A stretch of DNA of 64,000 nt, taken from NCBI RefSeq assembly GCF_013359755.1, contig NZ_JABMCJ010000084.1:62001-126000 (forward strand). The letters are read 5' to 3'. Numbering within the stretch: the stretch's first letter is position 1; the number at the start of each line of letters is the position of its first letter. The position numbers and the translations under genes are program-made. Shown one piece after another: positions 56,928 through 64,000 of the stretch. The notes beneath the pieces were generated by a model, which was not told the origin of the DNA, ran no database searches, and was given only the letters and a program-made list of their open reading frames with translations. The stretch is from Tardiphaga robiniae. Lineage in GTDB: Bacteria; Pseudomonadota; Alphaproteobacteria; Rhizobiales; Xanthobacteraceae.

Positions 56928-57632
56928 GTGTTCGACGGTTTCTACAAATGCGACTACCGGGCGGGCGACGTGGTCGGCCGCAGCGTCATGTATTGCAAGG
57001 ACGGCCGCATGCTGGGCGGCAACACCGCCTTCGCCCATATCGGCACCTATGAGGAAGCCGACGACGGCATCCATGCGGTGATCCACGGCCAGCGCCATCA
57101 TGTGGGCTCGCAGTTTCGCACGCTCTATGGCGACGACGACGGCTCGATCCGCGTCCGTGGCATCCACGACGGCAAGAACTACAGGTTCACGGGCGGCGAC
57201 GCGCAGGGCAAGGGGCCGGCCTTCGAGTCGGTGATGACGCGGCTCGACGAAGAGGACTTCCCGGACACCGGCACCGTGGGTGATGGCGGCATCGCCAACG
57301 GGCTGTATTCGCTGCACATGAAAACCCTCGACGGCGTCGAGGACGGGCTGACCGGCGTGATGCTGCTGTTCGACGGCCGCATTCTCGGCGGCGACGCCCG
57401 CTTCTATTATCTCGGCGCCTATGGTTCGGCCGGCGGCCGCTGGAAGGGCGAGATCGTCAATCAGGAACACACGCCCGCAGCCGGCGGGAGTTCGCTGTTC
57501 GCCGGCTATGAAGTGGGCATCGGCTTTTCCGGCAGCTGCAGCGACGGCTGCGCAGCATTCGAAGCCACCGCCCTCGCCGGCAAACGCAGCCTGCGCCTCA
57601 AGGCCGAGCTGTCGCTGCTGCACAAGGCCTGA
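56928..57632 (+). CDS. GrlR-like protein with two tandem repeats
   Basis: A 234-residue protein with two copies of the GrlR beta-clam unit: FYKCDYRAGDVVGRSVMYCKDGRMLGGNTAFAHIGTYEE and LYSLHMKTLDGVEDGLTGVMLLFDGRILGGDARFYYLGAY. The family is named for the T3SS negative regulator GrlR, but no secretion genes are here and homologues in this lineage occur without LEE-type loci. GTG start at 56928. No signal peptide. It may bind a partner protein or ligand; the role is unknown. Confidence 0.8.
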   Translation: MFDGFYKCDYRAGDVVGRSVMYCKDGRMLGGNTAFAHIGTYEEADDGIHAVIHGQRHHVGSQFRTLYGDDDGSIRVRGIHDGKNYRFTGGDAQGKGPAFESVMTRLDEEDFPDTGTVGDGGIANGLYSLHMKTLDGVEDGLTGVMLLFDGRILGGDARFYYLGAYGSAGGRWKGEIVNQEHTPAAGGSSLFAGYEVGIGFSGSCSDGCAAFEATALAGKRSLRLKAELSLLHKA

Positions 57633-57640
57633 CGCGGGGC

Positions 57641-57734
57641 CTTTTCCGTTCCGATTGAATCGGAACGGGGCTCCTGTTTCTTGTTTTACGCGTTTTCTTA
57701 ACGCGAACCGGTGACCACTTCGCTCGAAAACGCT
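57641..57734. repeat. Dispersed intergenic repeat, copy 2
   Basis: Contains TTCCGATTGAATCGGAA (palindromic), ACGCGTTTTCTTAACGCG (palindromic) and ACCGGTGACCACTTCGCTCG. The same blocks in the same order occur at 13626-13714. It lies in the convergent gap between the GrlR-like and protease genes. Confidence 0.7.
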
Positions 57735-57738
57735 TTCG

Positions 57739-58761
57739 TTACGCGCGCGCCAGCACCTTGCGTTCGACGGGATGAATGTCGATGGCGCGCAGGCGGCCCA
57801 TCCGCAGCACGTCGATCTCGATCGTCCGATCGATACGGTCGCGATCAAGAATGCGGATCAGATCATCGACGCCGTTCACCGGCACGTGATCGAGACTGAT
57901 CACGACATCGCCAGGCAACAGACCAGCCTTGAACGCCGGACCGTCGGGGTCGATCTGGTCGAGCAGCGCGCCCATGGTGTTCTCGATGCCGGCAAGCACC
58001 GCATGGCGGCGCGGGATCGGCGCGGTTTGGCCGGACACACCGATGAAGGCGCGGCGGACATAGCCGTGGCGGATGATCTCCGACAGCACGAATTGCGCGG
58101 TGTTGCTGGCGACCGCAAAGCAGATGCCCTGCGCGCCCTGGATGATCGCGGTGTTGATGCCGATCACCTCGCCGCGCGACGACACCAGCGCGCCACCGGA
58201 ATTGCCGGGATTGAGCGCGGCATCGGTCTGGATCACGTCCTCGATGTTGCGCCCGCTCACCGAGCGGATCGAGCGGCCGAGCGCCGAAACCACGCCGGCG
58301 GTGACGGTGGATTCGAAGCCGAGCGGATTGCCGATGGCCACGACAAGCTGGCCGCGCTTCAGGTTCTTGGAATTGCCGAGGCCCGCATAGCGCAACTCGC
58401 GCGCGCCATCGGCCCGCAGCAAAGCGAGATCGGTATCGGGGTCGGCGCCGAGCACGCGGGCATCGGTGACGACGCCTTCGGTGTCACGCAGGCGAATATG
58501 CTTCGAATTGCCGACGACATGGCTGTTGGTCAGGACGAGGCCGTCGGGTGAGATGACGATGCCGGAGCCCAGCCCGCCGCGTTCGCGGGCATTCGGCGTC
58601 CTCGCTCCGGTCTCGACCCGCACGACCGCGGGGCCGACGCGTTCGGTGACATCGATGACAGCGTTCGAATAGGCATCGAGCAGCGCAGCATCGTTCGGCA
58701 CTGCGGCAACGGCGGGTGTCGCGGAATCGTCATCTAAGGGATGTGCGGTGATATCAAGCAT
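57739..58761 (-). CDS. HtrA/DegP-like serine protease without signal peptide
   Basis: A 340-residue S1C protease: trypsin-like domain with His81 (TNSHVV), Asp111 (PDTDLALL) and Ser188 (NPGNSGGALV), then one PDZ domain (GALLDQIDPDGPAFKAGLLPGDVVISLD). The N-terminus (MLDITAHPLDDDSATPAVA) has no hydrophobic signal, which is unusual for DegP-like proteins and suggests a cytoplasmic location or a non-classical one. The last residues (IDIHPVERKVLARA) follow the PDZ strand. Confidence 0.88.
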   Translation of the reverse strand: MLDITAHPLDDDSATPAVAAVPNDAALLDAYSNAVIDVTERVGPAVVRVETGARTPNARERGGLGSGIVISPDGLVLTNSHVVGNSKHIRLRDTEGVVTDARVLGADPDTDLALLRADGARELRYAGLGNSKNLKRGQLVVAIGNPLGFESTVTAGVVSALGRSIRSVSGRNIEDVIQTDAALNPGNSGGALVSSRGEVIGINTAIIQGAQGICFAVASNTAQFVLSEIIRHGYVRRAFIGVSGQTAPIPRRHAVLAGIENTMGALLDQIDPDGPAFKAGLLPGDVVISLDHVPVNGVDDLIRILDRDRIDRTIEIDVLRMGRLRAIDIHPVERKVLARA

Positions 58762-58958
58762 GGCGATGCTTCCTTTGAGATTTAAATGGCCCCGGCGCGC
58801 ACCACTGCAAGTGCAGCATGCGCGGGAGACATGGCCGGGCTGCGCCGCGCTTTAACCTCAGGTCTGTTCAAAGCGTGACTTTACGCCGCAGCTCAGCGCA
58901 CCTATGTTTTGCGCGCGGCTGTCGATGGTGATGAGCGCTTTCAAGGGACGAAACCACG

Positions 58959-60278
58959 ATGGCCAAGCAACCCTGGTATCGCATTCTCTATATCCAGGTG
59001 CTGATCGCGATCGCGATCGGCGTCACCGTCGGCTACTTCTATCCGGATGCCGGCAAGGCGCTGAAGCCGCTCGGCGACGGCTTCATTGCCCTGATCAAGA
59101 TGATGATCGCACCGGCGATCTTCTGCACCGTGGTGCACGGCATCGCCTCGATCGGCGACATGAGCAAGGTTGGCCGCATCGGCGGCAAGACGCTGCTGTA
59201 TTTCGAGACGGTCTCCACCCTTGCGCTGCTGATCGGCCTTCTGGTCGGCCACTTCCTGCAGCCCGGCGCCGGCTTCAATATCGATCCCTCCACATTGGAC
59301 GCGAAATCCGTCGCCAGCTATGTCAGCCGCGCCAAGGAGGAAAGCTTCGTCACCCATCTGATGGGAATCATTCCGACGTCCTATTTCGACTCGCTGGCCA
59401 AAGGCGATCTGCTGCAGGTGCTGCTGGTGGCGATCCTGTCTGGCTTCGCGATCTCGCATATGGGGAAACCCGGCGAAAAGATTGCCGAAGGCGTTGATCT
59501 CGCCGGCAAGATGTTCTTCCGCATCATCGGCATGATCGTGCAGCTCGCGCCCATCGGCGCCTTTGGCGCGATGGCTTTCACCATCGGCTCGTTCGGCCTC
59601 GGCGCACTCGTCAATCTCGGCTATCTCATCTTCACCTTCTATCTGGCGTCGCTGCTGTTCGTCCTGCTGGTGCTCGGCGGCATCGCGCGCGCCTTCGGCT
59701 TCTCGATCCTGCGCTTCATCGGCTATATCAAGGACGAACTGCTGATCGTGCTCGGCACCTCGTCGTCCGAGACCGTGCTGCCGCGCATGATCACCAAGAT
59801 GGAAGCGCTGGGCGCATCGAAGCCGGTGGTCGGCCTCGTGATCCCGACCGGCTACAGCTTCAATCTCGACGGCACCAATATCTATATGACGCTCGCCACG
59901 CTGTTTCTGGCGCAGGCCACCAACACGCATCTCTCCTTTGGCCAGATGGCCGCGGTGCTCGGCGTGGCGATGCTGACATCGAAGGGCGCATCGGGCGTCA
60001 CCGGCGCGGGCTTCGTGACGCTGGCCGCGACGCTGTCGATCATCCCCGATATTCCGATCACCGCACTGGCCATCATCGTCGGCATCGACAAGTTCATGAG
60101 CGAATGCCGCGCGCTCACCAATCTGATCGGCAACGGCGTCGCCACCATCGTCATCAGCCGCTGGGAAGGCGAACTCGATCGCCATCAGCTCCACGAGGCG
60201 CTGCTGCATCCGATCGATTTCGGCGAAGAGATGGAGCGCCGGCCGCTGGGAGAACTGCCGGAGAAATCGGCCGCCTGA
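58959..60278 (+). CDS. dctA: C4-dicarboxylate transporter
   Basis: A 439-residue DAACS-family symporter (succinate, fumarate, malate with H+ or Na+). Hallmarks: [19 protein letters not shown], the tip motif [28 protein letters not shown] and [13 protein letters not shown]. The length and the N-terminus ([25 protein letters not shown]) match DctA. dctBD are not in the window, so regulation cannot be seen here. Dicarboxylates are preferred carbon sources in this lineage. Confidence 0.96.
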   Translation: MAKQPWYRILYIQVLIAIAIGVTVGYFYPDAGKALKPLGDGFIALIKMMIAPAIFCTVVHGIASIGDMSKVGRIGGKTLLYFETVSTLALLIGLLVGHFLQPGAGFNIDPSTLDAKSVASYVSRAKEESFVTHLMGIIPTSYFDSLAKGDLLQVLLVAILSGFAISHMGKPGEKIAEGVDLAGKMFFRIIGMIVQLAPIGAFGAMAFTIGSFGLGALVNLGYLIFTFYLASLLFVLLVLGGIARAFGFSILRFIGYIKDELLIVLGTSSSETVLPRMITKMEALGASKPVVGLVIPTGYSFNLDGTNIYMTLATLFLAQATNTHLSFGQMAAVLGVAMLTSKGASGVTGAGFVTLAATLSIIPDIPITALAIIVGIDKFMSECRALTNLIGNGVATIVISRWEGELDRHQLHEALLHPIDFGEEMERRPLGELPEKSAA

Positions 60279-60287
60279 TCGCTCTAT

Positions 60288-60602
60288 TTAGGGCACGCGA
60301 TCCGGCATCAGCGTCTCCGCCGCCTCGGCGCCGGCGTCCGCACCTGACAGCAACAGATACTGCCCGTTCTGTAACGTCGCGGCGCTCGCCACGACGACGG
60401 CCCGCTTCGGGCAGATGCCAAGACAGCTCGTCAGCACCACGCGTGGACTTTTCACGTCCTGCTTGGCGCTGCGGCGTTTCAAATCCGACTTGAGCGATTT
60501 GCGCAGTGCCTTGCCGTCATCAATGCGGCCCAAGCATTTCTTGCAGACAAGAACGGGTGACGCGCGGCGCAAGCGGGCGGTGACGACGGGTTTACTGGCC
60601 AT
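60288..60602 (-). CDS. (2Fe-2S) ferredoxin-like small protein
   Basis: A 104-residue protein with CKKCLG near residue 20-25 and TSCLGICPKRAVVV about 55-70, the Cys pattern of thioredoxin-fold 2Fe-2S ferredoxins (DUF1636-like). It may carry electrons or help assemble a cofactor. The start is uncertain: ATG 60602 lacks a well-spaced Shine-Dalgarno, and an in-frame extension reaches 60695 but would overlap the next small gene. It converges with dctA. Confidence 0.65.
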   Translation of the reverse strand: MASKPVVTARLRRASPVLVCKKCLGRIDDGKALRKSLKSDLKRRSAKQDVKSPRVVLTSCLGICPKRAVVVASAATLQNGQYLLLSGADAGAEAAETLMPDRVP

Positions 60603-60636
60603 TCCTGTTATATAGACACCGCCTGCTGCATTGCGA

Positions 60637-60816
60637 TCACCCCGACCGGCGGTTGCTGGTGTTCTGCGTGAGATTGCCGTGCGCCGCCTGCTCACGAATA
60701 TTGTGCTTCTCGTCGTCGCGATGACCCTTGGTATTATCGAGCGTCACCTTCGGCGCGCTGCCAGGTCCCTTGTCGCTGCAGTTATCTTCGGGAACGGGCT
60801 GGATGTGCTTGGTCAT
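60637..60816 (-). CDS. Small stress-type protein (59 residues)
   Basis: 59 residues, hydrophilic, too short for ordinary gene finders. It ends AAHGNLTQNTSNRRSG, a tail I recognise in short alphaproteobacterial proteins that end GN(I/L)xQNT(T/S)NxR. AGGGAG is well spaced before the ATG at 60816. The promoter (60845-60869) is a perfect EcfG-type match. A stress-induced role is inferred from the promoter. Confidence 0.7.
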   Translation of the reverse strand: MTKHIQPVPEDNCSDKGPGSAPKVTLDNTKGHRDDEKHNIREQAAHGNLTQNTSNRRSG

Positions 60817-60844
60817 CGGGAATCTCCCTTGCAGGTCGGGAGAA

Positions 60845-60869
60845 AACGCAGCCGCTCAAACTGCGTTCC
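60845..60869 (-). promoter_or_regulatory. EcfG-type general-stress promoter
   Basis: On the minus strand: GGAAC (60869-60865), exactly 16 bp, then CGTT (60848-60845). This is the published alphaproteobacterial sigma-EcfG consensus GGAAC-N16/17-CGTT. Transcription would start near 60838, giving a leader of about 22 nt with a Shine-Dalgarno. Confidence 0.7.
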
Positions 60870-60960
60870 TTACCCGGGCTCCGGCACATGAAATCGCTGC
60901 CCGCCGTTGAACCTTCTGGCGCCGTTGTTTGACGCATAAAACATTGAGTGGGGGCGCTGC

Positions 60961-61236
60961 ATGAAAATCGCGTTGCTGATCTTGCTGGGTCTGGTTCTGG
61001 GCTTGCTCGGTGGAGCGGCCGTGGGGATCGGCGCCGGTGTTGCCTGGGTCGAATTGTTCAAGACCAGCAATTTTGAGGGCTATAGCGCCATGCTGGTGTT
61101 TTTCACTTTCATGCCCATTGGCGCACTCCTCGGCGCCGTCGGCGGGGCCCTCCTGTTCGGCGTCATGGCTGCCCGCAATGGCGATGTCGCCATGGAACCG
61201 CTCCCCGTGCAGGACCACGAGCAGACATACCGGTAA
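60961..61236 (+). CDS. Small two-span membrane protein
   Basis: A 91-residue protein with two hydrophobic helices rich in Gly (LLILLGLVLGLLGGAAVGIGAGVAWVEL and MLVFFTFMPIGALLGAVGGALLFGVMAA) and a short polar tail. GGGGG lies 8-10 bp before the ATG. I do not recognise a family. It is divergent from the small stress-type gene. Confidence 0.65.
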   Translation: MKIALLILLGLVLGLLGGAAVGIGAGVAWVELFKTSNFEGYSAMLVFFTFMPIGALLGAVGGALLFGVMAARNGDVAMEPLPVQDHEQTYR

Positions 61237-61429
61237 GGTTATGCCGACGTCGCAATGCAGCTTAACGTTTTGGTGAGCAGCTCCTCACCACGAACATTTG
61301 TGCATTGCAAAATAAACCGTTGAATTTTAGCGAAATTATATTACTTCAGCTATCAAGCAATTTGTGCAGACCGCCCGGACAACGTTGCCCCGGCGCGCAA
61401 GTGTTTCAACCATTTTCAGGACTATCCCA

Positions 61430-61861
61430 ATGACAGAGCACAGCCTCTGGCGTTTTTCGCGCGCGTTGCATCGCGCCATCAATGAACGCCAGCTCGACCA
61501 ACTCGCTGATATCATCGACGACAATATCGAATGGGCGGTCTACGGGCCGATTGATATGTTTCCGTTTCTCGGTGCGCGTCACGGCAAAGCTGCCGTGCTC
61601 GATGTCTGCAAGCAGATCGCCGACAATGTGCGGGTGCATCGTTTCGAGCGTGAGTCGATGATCCTTGGCGATGAATCTGGCTCTGCAATGATGCGCTTCT
61701 CGCTGACCGCGCTGGATTCGAACCGCCCCATCAGCCTGCGGCTGGCGCAATTCGCGCAGTTCAAGGCCGGGCGTCTGACCAGCATGCGCGTGGTCGTGGA
61801 TACGTTCGACCTGGTCGAACAGGCATTGGGCCGGCCTATCCATCTGCCGAAGATCGCCTGA
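61430..61861 (+). CDS. SnoaL/NTF2-like protein
   Basis: A 143-residue protein with the cone-shaped NTF2-like fold: MTEHSLWRFSRALHRAINERQLDQLADIIDDNIEWAVYGP ... LGARHGKAAVLDVCKQIADNV ... RLAQFAQFKAGRLTSMRVVVDTFDLVEQALG. Members range from ketosteroid isomerase-like enzymes to binding proteins; no catalytic residue set can be assigned. ATG 61430 begins the domain; a frame open from 61364 adds a non-conserved leader. Confidence 0.75.
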   Translation: MTEHSLWRFSRALHRAINERQLDQLADIIDDNIEWAVYGPIDMFPFLGARHGKAAVLDVCKQIADNVRVHRFERESMILGDESGSAMMRFSLTALDSNRPISLRLAQFAQFKAGRLTSMRVVVDTFDLVEQALGRPIHLPKIA

Positions 61862-61982
61862 GCAGCACGGCGATTGCCAATCGCCACGTCCATCCCCAGC
61901 GAAATGTTGCGACGCCACAATTCCGCCGGGCCTGATGGTATTATGTGCCAATCGATCCGCGATCTTGCTGGGCAGTGGCACG

Positions 61983-62879
61983 ATGGCTTCAATCAAACCG
62001 ACATATTGGGCGCTCATCGCAGCACTCGGCGGAACCGCGTTTGCCTTTCCGGCTCACGCGCAGAATCCGTGGCGCGGCCTCGTCGACGTTGCGCCGCCTC
62101 CCGGTGAAATAGAGTCAGTCGACACCGCCCCCACTCCTCCTGCAAACACTCCGGAACCCGACTGGAGCCTCTTGAACGCCGACGATTCGCCGACGGCGAA
62201 GGCATCACTCCGCGAGAAGCGCTCGTCGCTGATCGTCGGCAGCCCGTCGTCCAGCTGGACTTCCAATGACAGCAACGGCACCTCCGCCCTCTCGGTCAAG
62301 CAGTCGGTCACGCCGTTCTGGGATACCCGCGTCGGCGCCGACATCAATGTCGCGCGGCAGACCGCGCCGCGCAGCGCAGCCGATGCCTACCGCAATCAGT
62401 TCGGCGACGGCACGGCGCAGGCCCAATCGGGCGGCGCCGCCTGGGCGGCCGCGACTGCTCCCGGCGTGGGTTCGATCTGGGACAAGACGGCAATCGAAGC
62501 GCGCGTCGATCCGGGCGCGGATCAAACCAAACTGGGCACGTCACTCAGCAAGTCGGTACCCATTGCCGGCGATCAGTATTCGCTGACGCTGCAGAGCGGC
62601 TACAACGTGATCCAGCAAGGCAGCATTCCAGCCATTGGCTACAACGGTCGCCCGACGCGCAGCTATGAGACCGATCAGCTCGCGCGCTTCAACATCACCG
62701 ATACCGGCACCAGCTTCATCGCCGGGCAATCGCTCGCCACCACCGACGACAAATGGCTGCGCAAGTTCGGCGCGGAGCAGAAGCTGTTTGGCGGCGTCAA
62801 CGTCTCCGGATCGATCAGCGAGACTGTCCAGGGCGTGACCAATAAGACGTTCTCGGCCGGCTTCAAGCATAGTTGGTGA
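61983..62879 (+). CDS. Secreted protein, possible outer-membrane barrel
   Basis: A 298-residue protein with a signal peptide ending AFPAHAQ, a Pro-rich segment (VAPPPGEIESVDTAPTPPANTPEPDW), and a C-terminal part of alternating polar/apolar strands ending SGSISETVQGVTNKTFSAGFKHSW with a terminal aromatic residue. This suggests an outer-membrane beta-barrel, but no known family is recognised. Confidence 0.65.
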   Translation: MASIKPTYWALIAALGGTAFAFPAHAQNPWRGLVDVAPPPGEIESVDTAPTPPANTPEPDWSLLNADDSPTAKASLREKRSSLIVGSPSSSWTSNDSNGTSALSVKQSVTPFWDTRVGADINVARQTAPRSAADAYRNQFGDGTAQAQSGGAAWAAATAPGVGSIWDKTAIEARVDPGADQTKLGTSLSKSVPIAGDQYSLTLQSGYNVIQQGSIPAIGYNGRPTRSYETDQLARFNITDTGTSFIAGQSLATTDDKWLRKFGAEQKLFGGVNVSGSISETVQGVTNKTFSAGFKHSW

Positions 62880-63015
62880 ATTAAGTTTTAATACACTTTG
62901 CCAGACGATTGCCGGCAAAGATCGGCGCCCTGCCGCATATTCGCCGCTATCTCGTCAAAATCCACTGCGCAGATGTACACGTAAATTTGTCATGCGGGGG
63001 ACCGCGCTCGCTCAT

Positions 63016-63033
63016 TGTGAAGTCCGCTTCACA
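63016..63033. promoter_or_regulatory. Inverted repeat upstream of the 63051 gene
   Basis: TGTGAAG-TCCG-CTTCACA: a perfect 7-bp inverted repeat with a 4-base centre, 18 bp before the ATG and just ahead of the AAGGAAGAG ribosome-binding site. It may be an operator or a 5'-leader hairpin. Confidence 0.4.
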
Positions 63034-63050
63034 CAAACAAGGAAGAGCTG

Positions 63051-63491
63051 ATGAGTGCCATTCGTTCAGAACAGACAGAAGCCAAAGATGACGACAGCAA
63101 CCTCGCCGCTGTGTCTGAAGTCGAAGCGGGTATCCGCGACTTCGTGCGCAACGATATCGCTTACCTCCGTCGTCCGGTGCCTGGCATGGTGAACAACAGC
63201 AGTGAAACCACCACCGGCACCGAAGCGCCGCTGGAAGCGACGACCGAAGCGACCGTCAACAGCGTCAATTCGCTGATCCAGCGCGTCGCCGGTACCTCGC
63301 TCGGCGAGATCGAGAAGCTGGTTTCCGAACTCGAGAGCCTGCGCGACCTGCTCCACGCCGAAGGCCAGCGCGTTCAGCGCGAGATCTCCGGCTATGCCCA
63401 GCTCAGCCAGGCCGCGATGAAGTCGACCCGGCTGATCGCCGACAACGTTGCGCAGTGGAAGCGCACCGCTGACGGCCTGCGTCACGACTGA
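63051..63491 (+). CDS. Hypothetical helical protein
   Basis: A 146-residue soluble protein. The first 40 residues are acidic (SEQTEAKDDDSNLAAVSEVE), followed by a Thr/Glu-rich segment and a helical C-half (SLIQRVAGTSLGEIEKLVSELESLRDLLHAEGQRVQREISGYAQLSQAAMKS) that should form a coiled coil. No signal or TM. The family is not recognised. A strong terminator follows. Confidence 0.75.
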   Translation: MSAIRSEQTEAKDDDSNLAAVSEVEAGIRDFVRNDIAYLRRPVPGMVNNSSETTTGTEAPLEATTEATVNSVNSLIQRVAGTSLGEIEKLVSELESLRDLLHAEGQRVQREISGYAQLSQAAMKSTRLIADNVAQWKRTADGLRHD

Positions 63492-63515
63492 TCGGCACTA
63501 GACCACCCGAATCAG

Positions 63516-63546
63516 AAGCCGCCGCCCGAAAGGGCGGCGGCTTTTT
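63516..63546 (+). terminator. Rho-independent terminator
   Basis: A 12-bp stem AAGCCGCCGCCC / GGGCGGCGGCTT with GAAA loop, then TTT. It starts 25 bp past the stop of the hypothetical helical protein gene. Confidence 0.9.
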
Positions 63547-63634
63547 CATGAGCTCGTTCAATTGAACTTTATTCGTTTTGTTCCCGACCAACGGTTACGC
63601 AGCACCTGCGAACTGCTTTTGGGGGAATCGATCC

Positions 63635-63772
63635 GTGGAGACCATTCGGCCGAACAACACCGACCCCATTCCGGCGCGCAACAATGCGCCCAGGATGGGG
63701 ACCATTATCTTGCGTTTTGTCGGATTGCTGTTGGTGGCCGTGGCATTGCTCGCCTGGGCCTGGAGTCGCTGA
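63635..63772 (+). CDS. Small tail-anchored membrane protein (45 residues)
   Basis: GTG start at 63635 with GGGGGAA at ideal spacing. 45 residues: polar N-terminus (ETIRPNNTDPIPARNNAPRM) and one C-terminal hydrophobic helix (IILRFVGLLLVAVALLAWAW). A longer frame exists but lacks a Shine-Dalgarno. No recognised family. Confidence 0.6.
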   Translation: METIRPNNTDPIPARNNAPRMGTIILRFVGLLLVAVALLAWAWSR

Positions 63773-63796
63773 GGTCGCCATCATCGACCCCACTCA

Positions 63797-63826
63797 CGAA
63801 AAAACCCGCGCAGTTCGGCGCGGGTC
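63797..63826 (-). terminator. Rho-independent terminator of the last small gene
   Basis: On the minus strand ACCCGCGC...GCGCGGGT followed by six T. It lies about 20 bp after the stop of the 63847-63990 gene. Confidence 0.85.
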
Positions 63827-63846
63827 TGGTTAGCAACTCGTAAAAA

Positions 63847-63990
63847 TTACTCGCTGACGACCGCGCTGCTCTCGAGCGTATAGGCGCCATCGGCATAACC
63901 CTTGACCACCATGCAGGTGGCCAGCATCACCGCGAGCGTCACGCTCGCAAAGATGAAGCCCACGAATTTCAGTCCGGTACGGTCAGCCAT
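63847..63990 (-). CDS. Small single-span membrane protein (47 residues)
   Basis: 47 residues: MADRTGLKFVGFIFASVTLA, then VMLATCMVVKGYADGAYTLE and SSAVVSE. The first part is a hydrophobic helix. GGGGA precedes the ATG. I recognise this as a short protein repeatedly seen in Bradyrhizobium-type genomes. The function is unknown. Only about 10 bp of its upstream region is in the window. Confidence 0.7.
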   Translation of the reverse strand: MADRTGLKFVGFIFASVTLAVMLATCMVVKGYADGAYTLESSAVVSE

Positions 63991-64000
63991 TGTCGTCCCC

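Noticed and set aside
58941-60209. 422-codon minus-strand frame opposite dctA
   Set aside because: Low-complexity antisense of a membrane protein gene.

Overview
The window is 64 kb of GC-rich alphaproteobacterial chromosome. It most resembles Nitrobacteraceae (the Bradyrhizobium / Rhodopseudomonas / Afipia / Tardiphaga group). That rests on recognisable protein families (Omp25-type barrels, DUF992 proteins, a GrlR-like protein, lineage-typical small proteins), on CTCTCCCC palindromes, and on a dispersed repeat I associate with this lineage. No rRNA, tRNA, CRISPR array, intact insertion sequence or prophage is visible.

Layout. 1-7 kb: the 3' part of an esterase-like phytase-family gene, then three consecutive sCache chemoreceptors on the minus strand. 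7-15 kb: serA and serC (serine synthesis), a GNAT acetyltransferase with a GST, two outer-membrane barrels (one with a CtrA-like box upstream), and glmM. 15-27 kb: an alpha-hydroxy-acid oxidase, secreted proteins, aroE, a SulP transporter, a small regulator and a P-loop kinase, an EF-G-like GTPase with an altered G3 motif, two DUF992 paralogues, and an aspartate-type aminotransferase. 27-42 kb: GT87, GSTs, a PQQ-type sugar dehydrogenase, a PlsC-like acyltransferase with a leaderless-type promoter, an aldo/keto reductase, the DUF1800/DUF1501 pair, a PAS-PAS-GGDEF cyclase, and an MBL hydrolase coupled to a SCO protein. 42-47 kb: a DUF4394 gene divergent from an ECF sigma / RskA-type anti-sigma operon, with matching promoter elements facing both ways. 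An AT-richer lipoprotein gene follows, then a degenerate second copy of the anti-sigma 3' end. 47-53 kb: DUF2157 protein, alkylsulfatase, EF-hand protein, and a UvrB with long extensions.

53.1-55.9 kb is the clearest accessory island. A compact AT-richer operon encodes a small conserved protein of unknown function, a ParA-type ATPase and a stand-alone RelA/SpoT nucleotide synthetase with its catalytic motifs intact. Just downstream, a consensus promoter precedes about 360 bp that can fold into many hairpins, a probable structured RNA. 55.9-64 kb returns to core-like genes: a solute-binding protein, a GrlR-like protein, an HtrA-like protease without signal peptide, dctA, a small ferredoxin-like protein, and several small proteins. 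One 59-residue gene there sits behind a perfect match to the EcfG (general stress response) promoter consensus.

Regulation visible in the sequence includes the paired ECF promoters, the EcfG-type promoter, the CtrA-like box, several operator-like inverted repeats, and rho-independent terminators at many convergent or minus-strand gene ends.
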